64,000 nucleotides of DNA, from positions 48,171-112,170 of the forward strand of contig NZ_CYGY02000038.1 of assembly GCF_900007165.1 (NCBI RefSeq), in the 5' to 3' direction. How positions within the stretch are numbered: position 1 is the first letter of the stretch; every line of letters begins with the position of its first letter. The notes below the pieces were generated by a model. It did no database searches, was not told the origin of the DNA, and saw only the letters and a program-made list of their open reading frames with translations. The translations under genes were made by a program, and so were the position numbers. Shown here piece after piece: positions 1-8,839 of this stretch. This DNA is from Paraburkholderia piptadeniae (GTDB taxonomy: Bacteria; Pseudomonadota; Gammaproteobacteria; Burkholderiales; Burkholderiaceae).

Positions 1-1
1 G

Positions 2-1174
2 GGGCAAGACTTCGTCGTGTTCAAGGACGAACAGGGCCGCTACGGCATGCTGGATCGCGACTGCCCGCACCGTGGCGCCGACCTCGCGGCAGGACGGCTC
101 GAAGCGGGCGGTCTGCGCTGCGCATTCCACGGCTGGCTCTTCGATGTCAACGGAGCCTGCCTGTCGACGCCCGGTGAGCCCGTCGGCAGCACGCTGTGCA
201 AGAAGGTCCGTCAGAGCGCATACCCAGTGGTGGAGCGCAGCGGCATCCTGTTCGCCTATATCGGCAACGGCGAGCCGCCCGCCTTCCCGAATTTCGACTG
301 CTTCGCCGCACCGGGCGAATACACGTTCGCGTTCAAGGGCCTGTTCGAATGCAACTGGCTGCAGGCGCTCGAAGTCGGTATCGATCCCGCGCACGCGTCG
401 TTTCTGCATCGCTTCTTTGAGGACGAGGACGTGAGCGAAAGCTATGGCAAGCAGTTTCGCGGCGCGTCGGCGGACTCGGATATGCCGATCACGAAGGTGC
501 TGCGCGAATACGAGTCGCCGGAAATTCTCGTGAGTCCCGCAGACTACGGATTGCGCCTCATCGCGAAGCGCCCGCTCGACGACACGCAGACGCACGTGCG
601 TGTGACCAATGTCGTATTCCCGCAGGCCTTCGTGATTCCGATGAGCTCCGAGATGACGATCACGCAGTGGCACGTGCCCGTTGACGACGAGAACTGCTAC
701 TGGTACGCGATTTTTACGAGCTTCGGCGCGCCGACCAACAAGGAGCAGATGCGCGCGCAACGTCTGGAACTGTACGAGCTGCCGGACTACACATCACGAA
801 AGAACAAGCGCAACCACTACGGCTTCGATTTGAACGAGCAGTTGACCCAGACCTACACGGGAATGGGCTTCGACATCAACGTGCACGACCAGTGGGCGGT
901 CGAGTCGCAAGGCCCGATCCAGGACCGCACGCGCGAGCATCTGGGCACGACAGATAAGGGGATCATCGCGTACCGCCGTCTGTTGGTGGACGCAATCGAG
1001 AAGACGCAAGCGGGCGAGAAGACGCTGATGATGCTCGACGAACAGGAGGCCGCGCACCTGACGGGACCCGCGTCGATCGACGGCATCGGACCGGCGCAAG
1101 GCTGGGACGAGTACTGGAAGGAATCCGACCTGAAGCGCCGCAACGCTGCCCGTTGGCCCGCGCCCAAGGCTTGA
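2..1174 (+). CDS. Rieske non-heme iron oxygenase alpha subunit (5' truncated by window)
   Basis: This is the terminal oxygenase component of a ring-hydroxylating or demethylating system of the phthalate 4,5-dioxygenase type. The reading frame is open from base 2, so the true start lies upstream; the GTG at 17 is internal. The Rieske [2Fe-2S] ligands are visible as CPH, 16 residues, then CAFH (nt 62-133). The mononuclear iron facial triad is D-x2-H-x4-H in GIDPAHASFLH (nt 377-409). About 390 residues are visible of a family that usually has 420-450. No beta subunit follows, consistent with alpha-only oxygenases. Electrons probably come from the ferredoxin and reductase encoded just downstream. 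The substrate is unknown; the neighbouring glutamine-synthetase-like ligase hints at an amine or its gamma-glutamyl conjugate. Confidence 0.88.
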   Translation, partial: GQDFVVFKDEQGRYGMLDRDCPHRGADLAAGRLEAGGLRCAFHGWLFDVNGACLSTPGEPVGSTLCKKVRQSAYPVVERSGILFAYIGNGEPPAFPNFDCFAAPGEYTFAFKGLFECNWLQALEVGIDPAHASFLHRFFEDEDVSESYGKQFRGASADSDMPITKVLREYESPEILVSPADYGLRLIAKRPLDDTQTHVRVTNVVFPQAFVIPMSSEMTITQWHVPVDDENCYWYAIFTSFGAPTNKEQMRAQRLELYELPDYTSRKNKRNHYGFDLNEQLTQTYTGMGFDINVHDQWAVESQGPIQDRTREHLGTTDKGIIAYRRLLVDAIEKTQAGEKTLMMLDEQEAAHLTGPASIDGIGPAQGWDEYWKESDLKRRNAARWPAPKA

Positions 1175-1233
1175 ATCCGCATCCCGCAAACCAGAATGGA
1201 GCGCGCGGGCGTCAGAGCGCCGCGCGGATCGAC

Positions 1234-2670
1234 ATGTCCTTTGTAGAAACCCATGGCTTGTGGACGGACGACCAGCACGCTGCCTACGCCGAGCTGCTGG
1301 AACGCCTCAAGAAGCGCGACGTTCAGGTCGTTCGTTTTTCGTTTCCCGATCAGCATGGACTGCTGCGCGGCAAGACGCTCGTCGTCGATGAAGCAATCAA
1401 GGCGTTGAAGTGCGGCGTAACGCTCACTACCACGCTGCTTGCCAAAGATACGTCGCATCGCACCGTATTTCCTGTGTACACGATGGGCGGCGGCTTCGAC
1501 ATGCCCGAAATGCAAGGGGCCTGCGACACCATGATGATCGCGGACCCCGAAACCTTCCGCGTATTGCCGTGGGCGCCGCATACCGGCTGGGTACTGTGCG
1601 ATGTCTATTTCAACAATGGCAGGCCGGTGCCGTTCGGCACGCGGCATCTGTTTCGACGCGCGCTGGAGCAACTCGGCAATCATGGCTTCGAGTTCTGCTC
1701 CGGACTCGAAGTCGAGTTCCATGTCTTCAAGGTCGCTAGTCCGAACATGAAGCCCGAGCACGCGGGACAACCGGGCGTGCCGCCCGACATCGAACTGCTG
1801 TCGCACGGCTATCAGTATCTGACGGAGCTGCGCTACGACGCCGTCGATGAAGTGATGGAGATGCTGCGGCGTGGCATCGAAGGGCTCGGGTTGCCTGTGC
1901 GGTCGCTCGAAGTCGAATATGGGCCGAGCCAGTTCGAGTTTACGTTCGCGCCGACGAAGGGCGTTCGAAGCGCCGACGACATGATTCTGTTCCGCAGCGC
2001 CGTCAAGCAGATCTGTCAGCGCAACGGCTATCACGCGACTTTCATGTGTCGTCCGCGGATTCCGAATGTGGTGTCGAGCGGATGGCATCTGCATCAATCG
2101 CTCGTGCGCGTGGCCGATGGAAAGAATGCGTTCATGCCCGCCGACGACACCGCGCCGCTTTCGGCAAGCGGCCAGCACTATCTCGCAGGCCTGCTTGCTC
2201 ACGCGCAGGGCGCGACTGCTCTGTCGACGCCGACCATCAACGGCTACCGGCGCTATCGGCCGTACTCGAACGCGCCGGACCGCGCGAACTGGGGACGCGA
2301 CAACCGCGGCGTGATGCTGCGCGTGCTGGGTGGCGCGAACGATCCCGCGACGCGCATCGAGAACCGCATCGGCGAACCGACGGCAAATCCGTATCTGTAC
2401 TTCGGCTCGCAGGTGCTATCGGGACTCGACGGGTTGCGGCGCAAGCTCGCGCTACCTCCATCGGCCGACACGCCGTACGAAACGCAAGCCGATGCGCTGC
2501 CTCGCACGCTGGGCGACGCAATCGCCGCGCTGCGCACCGACGAATGTCTGCGCGAAGGCTTCGGCAGCGCGTTTATCGACTACTTCTGCAAGCTCAAGGA
2601 AGCGGAGATCGACCGCTTCAACCTGGAAGTCACCGAGTGGGAACACCGGGAGTATTTCGAAACGTTCTGA
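1234..2670 (+). CDS. glutamine synthetase family ligase (gamma-glutamyl-amine synthetase type)
   Basis: Predicted 478-residue member of the glutamine synthetase fold, probably joining glutamate to an amine with ATP, as in PuuA or the aniline-pathway AtdA1/TdnQ. GS signatures are present in order: the metal-binding glutamates in GLEVEFHVF (near residue 158) and EVEYGPSQFEF, the ATP-site WHLHQS (near 285), and RIENRIGEP (near 373). The frame is open upstream to 1153, but that extension is Arg/Ala-rich and overlaps the oxygenase, so I place the start at the ATG at 1234. It lies between the oxygenase and the ferredoxin in one co-directional run. This is not the housekeeping GlnA, given its divergence and context. 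Substrate assignment is inference. Confidence 0.82.
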   Translation: MSFVETHGLWTDDQHAAYAELLERLKKRDVQVVRFSFPDQHGLLRGKTLVVDEAIKALKCGVTLTTTLLAKDTSHRTVFPVYTMGGGFDMPEMQGACDTMMIADPETFRVLPWAPHTGWVLCDVYFNNGRPVPFGTRHLFRRALEQLGNHGFEFCSGLEVEFHVFKVASPNMKPEHAGQPGVPPDIELLSHGYQYLTELRYDAVDEVMEMLRRGIEGLGLPVRSLEVEYGPSQFEFTFAPTKGVRSADDMILFRSAVKQICQRNGYHATFMCRPRIPNVVSSGWHLHQSLVRVADGKNAFMPADDTAPLSASGQHYLAGLLAHAQGATALSTPTINGYRRYRPYSNAPDRANWGRDNRGVMLRVLGGANDPATRIENRIGEPTANPYLYFGSQVLSGLDGLRRKLALPPSADTPYETQADALPRTLGDAIAALRTDECLREGFGSAFIDYFCKLKEAEIDRFNLEVTEWEHREYFETF

Positions 2671-2697
2671 TGGTGTTTCCATCGAAGGAGAGAAGTC

Positions 2698-3021
2698 ATG
2701 CCTATCGTCACCTACATTCTGCGCGACGGTGACCGCAGAGAAATCGATGTACCCGCCGGCACCAGCGTGATGGAAGCCGCGATACACAACAACGTCCGTG
2801 GCATCGACGCCGAGTGCGGCGGCTGCCTGTCGTGCGCGACGTGCCATGTCTATGTCGATGCGTCGTCCACTGCGGAGATTCCATCGGCCGACGACTCCGA
2901 GCTGGAATTGCTCGATGGCGTGGCCGCCGAACGTCGTCCGGAGAGCCGGCTGAGTTGCCAGCTTGTCGTCATGCCCGCGATGCACGGTCTCGTCGTGCAG
3001 ATTCCGCCGAAGCAGGGCTGA
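2698..3021 (+). CDS. [2Fe-2S] ferredoxin, adrenodoxin/putidaredoxin type
   Basis: A 107-residue electron carrier predicted to shuttle electrons from the reductase encoded next to the upstream Rieske oxygenase. The cluster ligands follow the vertebrate/putidaredoxin pattern C-x5-C-x2-C (ECGGCLSCATCHVYVD) with the last cysteine near the C-terminus in RLSCQLVV. The start is well supported by the Shine-Dalgarno AAGGAG seven bases before ATG. It lies 27 bp after the GS-like gene and ends 4 bp before the reductase start, so it is almost certainly co-transcribed. An extra cysteine inside the motif loop (ECGGC) is a minor oddity. Confidence 0.93.
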   Translation: MPIVTYILRDGDRREIDVPAGTSVMEAAIHNNVRGIDAECGGCLSCATCHVYVDASSTAEIPSADDSELELLDGVAAERRPESRLSCQLVVMPAMHGLVVQIPPKQG

Positions 3022-3025
3022 CATC

Positions 3026-4282
3026 ATGAAACGTACGCTGGTGATCGTCGGCGCGTCGTATGCGGGCGTGCAACTCGCGGCGTCCGCGCGGGAACTCGGA
3101 TTCGACGGCGATATCGTGCTGCTCGGCGATGAGCCCGACGCGCCGTATCAACGTCCGCCGCTGTCGAAGGGCTTTCTCACGGGCAGCTTTGCGGAGGAGC
3201 GCCTGCCGCTGCGTTCGCAGGCGTTCTTCGAAGAAGAGCACATTCAATGGAGGCCGTCGACGCGCGCGACCCGTATCGATCGCGAGAGAAAAGCAGTCGA
3301 ACTCCGCGACGGCACGCGCATCGCGTACGACCATCTCGCGCTGGCGACGGGCGCGCGCGTGCGCAAGCTCGATTGCCCGGGCGCGTCGCACGATGCCGTT
3401 CACTATCTTCGCGATCTGCGCGATGCAAGGCGGCTCGCCGGGTTCGCGCGTACGGCGCGGCGTGCCGTCGTGATCGGCGGCGGCTACATCGGGCTCGAGG
3501 CGGCGGCGTCGTTGCGTCAAAGAGGGCTGGACGTGACTGTTGTCGAGACGGAGCCGCGTCTGCTCGCGCGTGTCGCGTCGCCGTGGATGTCCGCCTTCAT
3601 GCAGCGCGCGCACACCGCGCATGGCGTCTCGTTCGTATTCGGACGCAAGGTGGTGAAGCTGCACGACACCTACGATGTAGTGTCCGTCGAACTCGACGAT
3701 GGAACGCGTCTGCTTTGCGATTTCGTTGTCGTGGGCATCGGCGTGATTCCTAACACGGAGCTCGCGGCGGAATGCGGACTGAAGGTCGCGGGCGGCATCG
3801 TCGTGGATGCGTATGCGCGCACCAGCGACCCGGCGATCGTGGCTGCAGGCGATTGCGTGTCGTTCGTGCCTCACTGGGCCCCTGCCGGTTCGCCGGCGTG
3901 CCGCATCGAATCGGTGCAGAACGCAAACGATATGGCCAGAACGGCGGCCGCTTGCGTCGTCGGGCGCGCCGAGCCGTATCGCGCTCTGCCGTGGTTCTGG
4001 TCGGATCAATACGATCTGAAGCTGCAAATGGCGGGCGTGAACGCAGGCTTCACGGACTTCGCCGTGCGCGGCTCTGTTGAAGACAACAGGTTCTCGTTGT
4101 TTTACTTTCGCGGCGAAGCGCTCATCGCAGTCGATAGCATCAACCGGCCGCAGGATCACATGCTGGCTCGCAAGCTGCTCGCAAACGGCGCACCGATTTC
4201 GCCAGCGCAGGCCGGCGATCCGCAATTCGATCTGAAGACGCTCGCAAGCGACGAACAACGCGTCGCGCAAGGAGCGGCATGA
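3026..4282 (+). CDS. FAD-dependent ferredoxin reductase (putidaredoxin/rhodocoxin reductase type)
   Basis: Predicted NAD(P)H:ferredoxin oxidoreductase of 418 residues. The N-terminus carries an FAD-binding Rossmann segment (VIVGASYAGVQLA) followed by the typical PYQRPPLSKGFL element. A second Rossmann motif VVIGGGYIGLEAA marks NAD(P)H binding near residue 150, and VAAGDCVSF is the C-terminal FAD contact. The longer open frame from 2963 runs through the ferredoxin gene, so ATG 3026 is chosen. It supplies electrons to the putidaredoxin-type ferredoxin immediately upstream. Its TGA overlaps the ATG of the amidotransferase (ATGA), indicating translational coupling. Confidence 0.92.
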   Translation: MKRTLVIVGASYAGVQLAASARELGFDGDIVLLGDEPDAPYQRPPLSKGFLTGSFAEERLPLRSQAFFEEEHIQWRPSTRATRIDRERKAVELRDGTRIAYDHLALATGARVRKLDCPGASHDAVHYLRDLRDARRLAGFARTARRAVVIGGGYIGLEAAASLRQRGLDVTVVETEPRLLARVASPWMSAFMQRAHTAHGVSFVFGRKVVKLHDTYDVVSVELDDGTRLLCDFVVVGIGVIPNTELAAECGLKVAGGIVVDAYARTSDPAIVAAGDCVSFVPHWAPAGSPACRIESVQNANDMARTAAACVVGRAEPYRALPWFWSDQYDLKLQMAGVNAGFTDFAVRGSVEDNRFSLFYFRGEALIAVDSINRPQDHMLARKLLANGAPISPAQAGDPQFDLKTLASDEQRVAQGAA

Positions 4283-5061
4283 TGCACGACGCCAATCGGA
4301 ACCGGCCGCTGGTGGGCGTCGTGTGCGACCGCTTTTTCATCGGCGAGCACGATCTGCATAGCGCGAAGCACAGCTATGTCCGCGCGTTGATGGCAGGCTC
4401 GCGCGTGAGCCCCGTTCTGATTCCCGCCTCTCAAGACATCGATTCGATCGAAGGGTATCTGGACGGCGTGAGCGGTTTGCTGTTTCCGGGCGGCGCATCG
4501 AACGTGGAGGCGCGACGCTACGGCGGACCTGTCGACGCCGACATGCTCGTCGATCCGGACCGCGATCACGTTGCGCTCGAACTGATGCGTGGCGCAGCCG
4601 CGCGCGGCATGCCTTTTCTCGCGATATGCAGGGGCTTCCAGGAAATGAACGTGGCCTTTGGCGGCACGTTGCACGCCGACATCCATGCGTCGGGGCACTC
4701 GGCAGATCATCTCGAAGACCTCGATGAAGACCTGCACATTCGCTATCGATACCGGCACGACGTCGAGCTCGTTGCGATGGGTGCATTGTCCGCGCTCGCG
4801 GGAGGGCAACGCGTGCGCGTGAATTCGCTGCATCGGCAGGGCGTGGCGGCGCTCGCGCCTTCGCTGACTGTCGAGGCGCGCGCCCCTGACGGGCTGATCG
4901 AGGCGTATCGCCTGAACGGCCACGACTTCGCGCTGGGTGTGCAGTGGCATCCGGAAGCGATGATGGAAAGCGATGCGCTATCACGCGCGCTCTTCGAAGC
5001 ATTCGGCGCAAGCTGCCGCCTTTACGCCGCGCTACATGCAGCCGCTCATCACGAGAGTTAG
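4279..5061 (+). CDS. class I glutamine amidotransferase-like hydrolase (peptidase C26, PuuD/AtdA2-like)
   Basis: A 260-residue gamma-glutamyl hydrolase-type protein. The nucleophile cysteine sits in AICRGFQEMN (near residue 117), and the His-Glu pair is in GVQWHPEAM near residue 222. The family includes PuuD (gamma-glutamyl-GABA hydrolase) and AtdA2/TdnT of aniline catabolism. Next to a GS-like ligase, the natural reading is that it removes a gamma-glutamyl group from the oxidised product or regulates glutamylated-substrate levels. The start overlaps the reductase stop by 4 bp. The substrate itself is not readable from sequence. Confidence 0.85.
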   Translation: MMHDANRNRPLVGVVCDRFFIGEHDLHSAKHSYVRALMAGSRVSPVLIPASQDIDSIEGYLDGVSGLLFPGGASNVEARRYGGPVDADMLVDPDRDHVALELMRGAAARGMPFLAICRGFQEMNVAFGGTLHADIHASGHSADHLEDLDEDLHIRYRYRHDVELVAMGALSALAGGQRVRVNSLHRQGVAALAPSLTVEARAPDGLIEAYRLNGHDFALGVQWHPEAMMESDALSRALFEAFGASCRLYAALHAAAHHES

Positions 5062-5064
5062 ATC

Positions 5065-6039
5065 ATGTCAGCAGACCGCATCGACCTCAACCTGTTGCGC
5101 GTGTTCGACGCGATATTCGAAGACCGCAATCTCGCGCTCGCGGGCAAGCGTCTGAACCTCAGTCAGTCCGCGATCAGCCATGCGCTGGCCCGGATGCGCG
5201 ACGTGCTCGGCGATGACCTGTTCGTGCGCACGGGAAGGGGCATGGAGCCGACCGTGCGCGCAATCGGCATGGCGGTGCAGGTGCGCGGGGCGCTTGCGCA
5301 AATCAGGGCCGCGCTGGGCGTGGATGCGTTCGACCCGAGTGTCGCGCGGCGCAAGTTCGTGGTGGCCGCGAACGACTACATCACGTCGCTCGTACTGGGA
5401 CGGCTCAGTCAACGCCTGCACGCCGATGCGCCGCTGGTGGACCTGGTCGTGCGGCCGTCGACACGGCTCGATCTCGCGGGACAGATCGACGTCGGCAAGA
5501 TCGATATCGCGGTCGGCATTTTCGCCGATGTCCCGTCACGCTTTCGCTCGACGAAGCTCTGGGAGCAGACGGACGTCGTTCTGCTTCATCGCGACCATCC
5601 GATCGCGGACCGGCCGATCACGCACGACGATCTGCTGTCGTATCCGCTCGTTGCGATTTCACAGGGCGGCGAGGAGGAGGGTGCCGTGGGCGGCTTTATC
5701 GTCGAGCGAGGACTGGCGCGGCAGTCGGAAATGTTCAACCGCGAAGCGTTCAACCGCGCCTTTGCAACCGCCGTCGAGCCGCCGCGGATGCGCATGTCCG
5801 TCGCGCATTCGCTTGCAATTCCCGCACTGCTTCGTCATAGCGACATGCTCGCATTGGTGCCGTCGTCATTGGGTCGCGAACTGGCGCGCCATGGCGAGCT
5901 GAAGATGTGCGCGACGCCCTACGATTGCCCCAACGTCGTCGTGTGCGCCGTCTGGCATGAGCGCAACGACATCGATCCCGCTTTGCAATGGCTGAGGCAT
6001 CAACTTGCCGATGTCGCGCGCCAGGTCCGCAGCGGCTGA
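5065..6039 (+). CDS. LysR-type transcriptional regulator
   Basis: A 324-residue LysR protein with an N-terminal winged helix-turn-helix (LNLSQSAISHALARMR, residues about 30-50) and a C-terminal effector-binding domain. It begins 3 bp after the amidotransferase stop, so it is the last gene of the oxygenase operon rather than divergent from it. It is the likely regulator of that operon. The subgroup resembles NodD/NahR-type regulators that respond to aromatic inducers, judging from the DLNLLRVFDAIFEDRNL start; this subgrouping is tentative. Confidence 0.9.
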   Translation: MSADRIDLNLLRVFDAIFEDRNLALAGKRLNLSQSAISHALARMRDVLGDDLFVRTGRGMEPTVRAIGMAVQVRGALAQIRAALGVDAFDPSVARRKFVVAANDYITSLVLGRLSQRLHADAPLVDLVVRPSTRLDLAGQIDVGKIDIAVGIFADVPSRFRSTKLWEQTDVVLLHRDHPIADRPITHDDLLSYPLVAISQGGEEEGAVGGFIVERGLARQSEMFNREAFNRAFATAVEPPRMRMSVAHSLAIPALLRHSDMLALVPSSLGRELARHGELKMCATPYDCPNVVVCAVWHERNDIDPALQWLRHQLADVARQVRSG

Positions 6040-6394
6040 TTCGATCCGTTCAAGATCGATATGCAAACAATTCAGGGCACGGCAGCTTGTGCGCTGACTC
6101 GCGCGAACGTCGCCGAATCGGCGGGAAATGTGCGCGTTTTCTATTCAATGCGATCGCATCGCGAGAACGCTTCGATATTTCTCACTTCATTGCACGCCGC
6201 GCTTTCGTAATCGCCCGGGTTGTTGGGTCGATTTGGCGATCCTAAGCTTGGCGCTCGCTGGAAATTGCGTTGTTGCACGTAGCGGCGTTCATGCGAACAG
6301 CGCAAACGATTTTGCTTTCGACACAGGCGGGCAGGGCAAGGACCGGGCTTGCATCGGCCACGCCGACAATTCAACTCCCTTCGATGAGGATGCA
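6040..6394. promoter_or_regulatory. intergenic region upstream of the MFS transporter
   Basis: About 355 bases separate the LysR stop from the transporter start. The transporter frame is open through most of this region, but the extension has no membrane-protein or signal character. I therefore treat it as leader/promoter DNA. A Shine-Dalgarno GAGGA lies at 6386-6390. No other gene is visible. Confidence 0.4.
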
Positions 6395-7756
6395 ATGGAA
6401 GAGACAAGGACCGTCGATGTACAGGCGCTCATCAATGAGCACCCGTTCTCCCGCTTTCAGTGGCTCGTATTTGCGATGTGCTTCGTGATCGTGCTGATGG
6501 ACGGCTTCGATACGGCGGCGATCGGTTTCATCGCGCCGTCGTTACTGTCGGAATGGCATATCGGCAAAGCGGCGCTTGCGCCCGTGCTGAGTGCCGCACT
6601 CTTTGGACTTGCTTGCGGCGCGCTGCTCTCGGGTCCGCTGTCGGACCGAACGGGGCGGCGACGCGTATTGATATCGGCTGTGCTGCTATTCGGTGTTTCG
6701 TGTTTCGGTTCAGCGTACGCAACGAACTTGACCGAACTGACTGCGCTGCGCTTTATTACAGGCGTCGGCCTGGGCGCAGCGATGCCTAACGCCGTCACGT
6801 TGATGAGCGAGTTCTGCCCGGACGCCCGACGCGCGACCATCGTCAATCTGATGTTCTGTGGATTTCCATTGGGCGCCGCGTTCGGCGGATTTCTCGCGGC
6901 ATGGATGATTCCGCAGTTCGGCTGGCGCAGCGTCCTGCTGTTCGGCGGAACGGTGCCCTTGCTGCTGACGGCGATGCTCGTGTTCATGTTGCCCGAGTCG
7001 GTCCGTTACATGGTGGCCAAAGGGCACCCCGTCCAGCGGATTCGCAAGGTACTGGTTCGGATCAGCGTGCGCGCCGGTTCCGCGCAGGCGTTCATCATGC
7101 AGGAAAGCGTGAAGCATGCGCATGGGAGCGGCGGCATACGCATCGTGCTTTCGCGTTCGTTCATCGTCGGCTCGGTGATGCTGTGGCTTTGCTACTTCAT
7201 GGGTCTCGTCATCTTCTATGGACTCGTCAACTGGATGCCCGTCCTCCTCAGGGAGGCGGGAATGAGTTCGCAGCGCGCCGCGATGGTTTCCGCGCTGTTC
7301 CCGCTGGGCGGCGCCGGCACGGTGTTGTGCGGGATGCTGATGGATCGCTTCAATCCGAACCGCATCGTCGCCGCGGCGTATGCATTGGGTGCGATCAGTG
7401 TGTACGCGATTGGCCAGGCGATCGGCAATATCGGCTTGCTGGTGTGCGCGGTGTTCGTCGCGGGCGTGCTGGTGAATACGGCGCAGGTGTCGATGCCCGC
7501 TCTCGCGGCAGCGTTCTATCCAACGGCGGGACGCGGCACGGGTGTCGCGTGGATGCTGGGGGTGGGTCGATTCGGCGGGATTGCGGGTTCGTTTCTCGTC
7601 GCTGAACTGTCGAAGCAGCAGGTCAGCCTGCCTGGCATCTTCACCGTCGTGGCGATCTCAGGGGCGGTGTCGTGCGCGGCGCTGCTGATCAAACAGGCGA
7701 CGAGCATCAACACCGTAGCGTCCGAAGTGCCAGACGGCGAATCGCTCGCGCACTAG
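6395..7756 (+). CDS. MFS transporter, aromatic acid:H+ symporter (AAHS) family
   Basis: A 453-residue 12-helix permease. The motif DGFDTAAIGFIAPSLL in the first helix is characteristic of PcaK/BenK-type aromatic-acid symporters, with its conserved aspartate. The second MFS signature is GPLSDRTGRRRVL. The start ATG at 6395 follows GAGGA with good spacing; the longer frame from 6128 is rejected. It probably imports an aromatic carboxylate across the inner membrane. The lyase-like and nitroreductase genes downstream make a nitro- or aminobenzoate a reasonable guess. Confidence 0.87.
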   Translation: MEETRTVDVQALINEHPFSRFQWLVFAMCFVIVLMDGFDTAAIGFIAPSLLSEWHIGKAALAPVLSAALFGLACGALLSGPLSDRTGRRRVLISAVLLFGVSCFGSAYATNLTELTALRFITGVGLGAAMPNAVTLMSEFCPDARRATIVNLMFCGFPLGAAFGGFLAAWMIPQFGWRSVLLFGGTVPLLLTAMLVFMLPESVRYMVAKGHPVQRIRKVLVRISVRAGSAQAFIMQESVKHAHGSGGIRIVLSRSFIVGSVMLWLCYFMGLVIFYGLVNWMPVLLREAGMSSQRAAMVSALFPLGGAGTVLCGMLMDRFNPNRIVAAAYALGAISVYAIGQAIGNIGLLVCAVFVAGVLVNTAQVSMPALAAAFYPTAGRGTGVAWMLGVGRFGGIAGSFLVAELSKQQVSLPGIFTVVAISGAVSCAALLIKQATSINTVASEVPDGESLAH

Positions 7757-7759
7757 AAA

Positions 7760-7787
7760 AAAGCGAGCTTCCGTTGAGGCTCGCTTT
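7760..7787. terminator. bidirectional rho-independent terminator
   Basis: A perfect 9-bp stem AAAGCGAGC / GCTCGCTTT lies between two convergent genes, preceded by an A-run. It starts 4 bp after the transporter stop and should terminate both transcripts. Confidence 0.75.
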
Positions 7788-7819
7788 GTCGATGCTGGTT
7801 CGCATGCCGCCATTGCATC

Positions 7820-8371
7820 TCAATGCATCGGCGGCTCGATGTCATAAGCGATGCGACCCGCCGGCAGGAAGAAGAGCGCGATCACCGCGCCGCCCTTGGC
7901 CTCCGGAAAGTGATGGCTGCCCGGCGGGGGCGCCGTCCAGCCGCCATGACACCAGCCATTCGGTCTCGCGAGCGCGGCCCCTTCGTCGAGCGGCACGACC
8001 AGATTGAATTCCCCGTACGGGTGAGCGTGATAGTCGCCGCGGAAGCTGCCTTCGGGATTGGTTTGCGTGTTGTCGGTGCTGTCCATCAGCACGGCTGTGA
8101 TGCTGAAGTAGAACGTCTCCGCGCAGGGCGCAACGAGCCGCGCGCGCCGATATCTCGGTCCGGCAATTTCGACGTCGGCGGCCCAGCCTTCTTCCACGCC
8201 TTGGGTAATGAGCGTGGAAAGATCCTTGTATAGCTCGCTGTCGACGCCGTATTTCGAGTTCAGCCATTGCTCGACTTCAGTACCTGTCGTCATGTCCTTG
8301 ACCTCTTCCAGAAAAGGCAGGCAGCGCGCGACGAGTTGATCTTTGGTGCTGGTGACATCGGATTGAGACAT
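7820..8371 (-). CDS. 4-hydroxylaminobenzoate lyase-like protein (PnbB/DUF4863 family)
   Basis: A 183-residue cytosolic protein that I recognise as the DUF4863 family, whose characterised member PnbB converts 4-hydroxylaminobenzoate to protocatechuate and ammonia in nitrobenzoate degraders. Conserved-looking features are GDYHAHPYGEFNLVVPLDEG, with histidines suggestive of a cupin-like metal site, and GGWTAPPPGSHHFPEAKGG. A good Shine-Dalgarno (AAGGAGAA) precedes the ATG at 8371. It is convergent with the aromatic transporter and divergent from the porin. The family match is from memory of motifs, so the exact activity is uncertain; a nitroreductase 2 kb away supports it. Confidence 0.62.
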   Translation of the reverse strand: MSQSDVTSTKDQLVARCLPFLEEVKDMTTGTEVEQWLNSKYGVDSELYKDLSTLITQGVEEGWAADVEIAGPRYRRARLVAPCAETFYFSITAVLMDSTDNTQTNPEGSFRGDYHAHPYGEFNLVVPLDEGAALARPNGWCHGGWTAPPPGSHHFPEAKGGAVIALFFLPAGRIAYDIEPPMH

Positions 8372-8839
8372 TCACGTTCTCCTTGAATCGAATTGTCCTG
8401 TTCGCTTTTTACGGCAATGTCACGATGCCATAGCGATTCCGGCTAAAGAAGCGAATTCATTTCAACACCAACATGCACGCGGTTCATATCGCGGACGCCG
8501 ATCTTGCACGCCGGGAGAGAAGCCAGTTTTTATCGCCTCGTTCAATATCGGATTGAATACATTTCACCGGCCATTTTCAGCCGATCTTCGAACCTGAAAT
8601 TGACTCCCTTCTAGCGAATTTCTCTTCGCTCATTCGATCGTCGAAAAGATTGCTGCCTTCAATACGCAAATTCGAGCAGCAAGATTCTTGCGCAATTTCT
8701 TCACTGCTTTGAATGCCGTTGACGGCTCAAGGTTTTCCCCGTTGTTGCTTTTATTGTCCAACCCTAAGCTCGCCGCGATGCTTGTATCAATGATTAGATT
8801 TGGCATCCGAACTAACCCATGGCGATCAAAGGAGACTTC
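8372..8839. promoter_or_regulatory. divergent intergenic region between lyase-like gene and porin
   Basis: This 468-bp stretch is more AT-rich than its flanks and lies between divergent genes, so it must hold both promoters. The porin Shine-Dalgarno AAAGGAGA is at 8826-8833. Short open frames on the minus strand here show no convincing coding features. I cannot name an operator. Confidence 0.4.

Noticed and set aside
1153..1233. N-terminal extension of the GS-like ligase from 1153
   Set aside because: The extra 27 residues overlap the oxygenase gene and are Arg/Ala/Gln-rich, unlike the family N-terminus.
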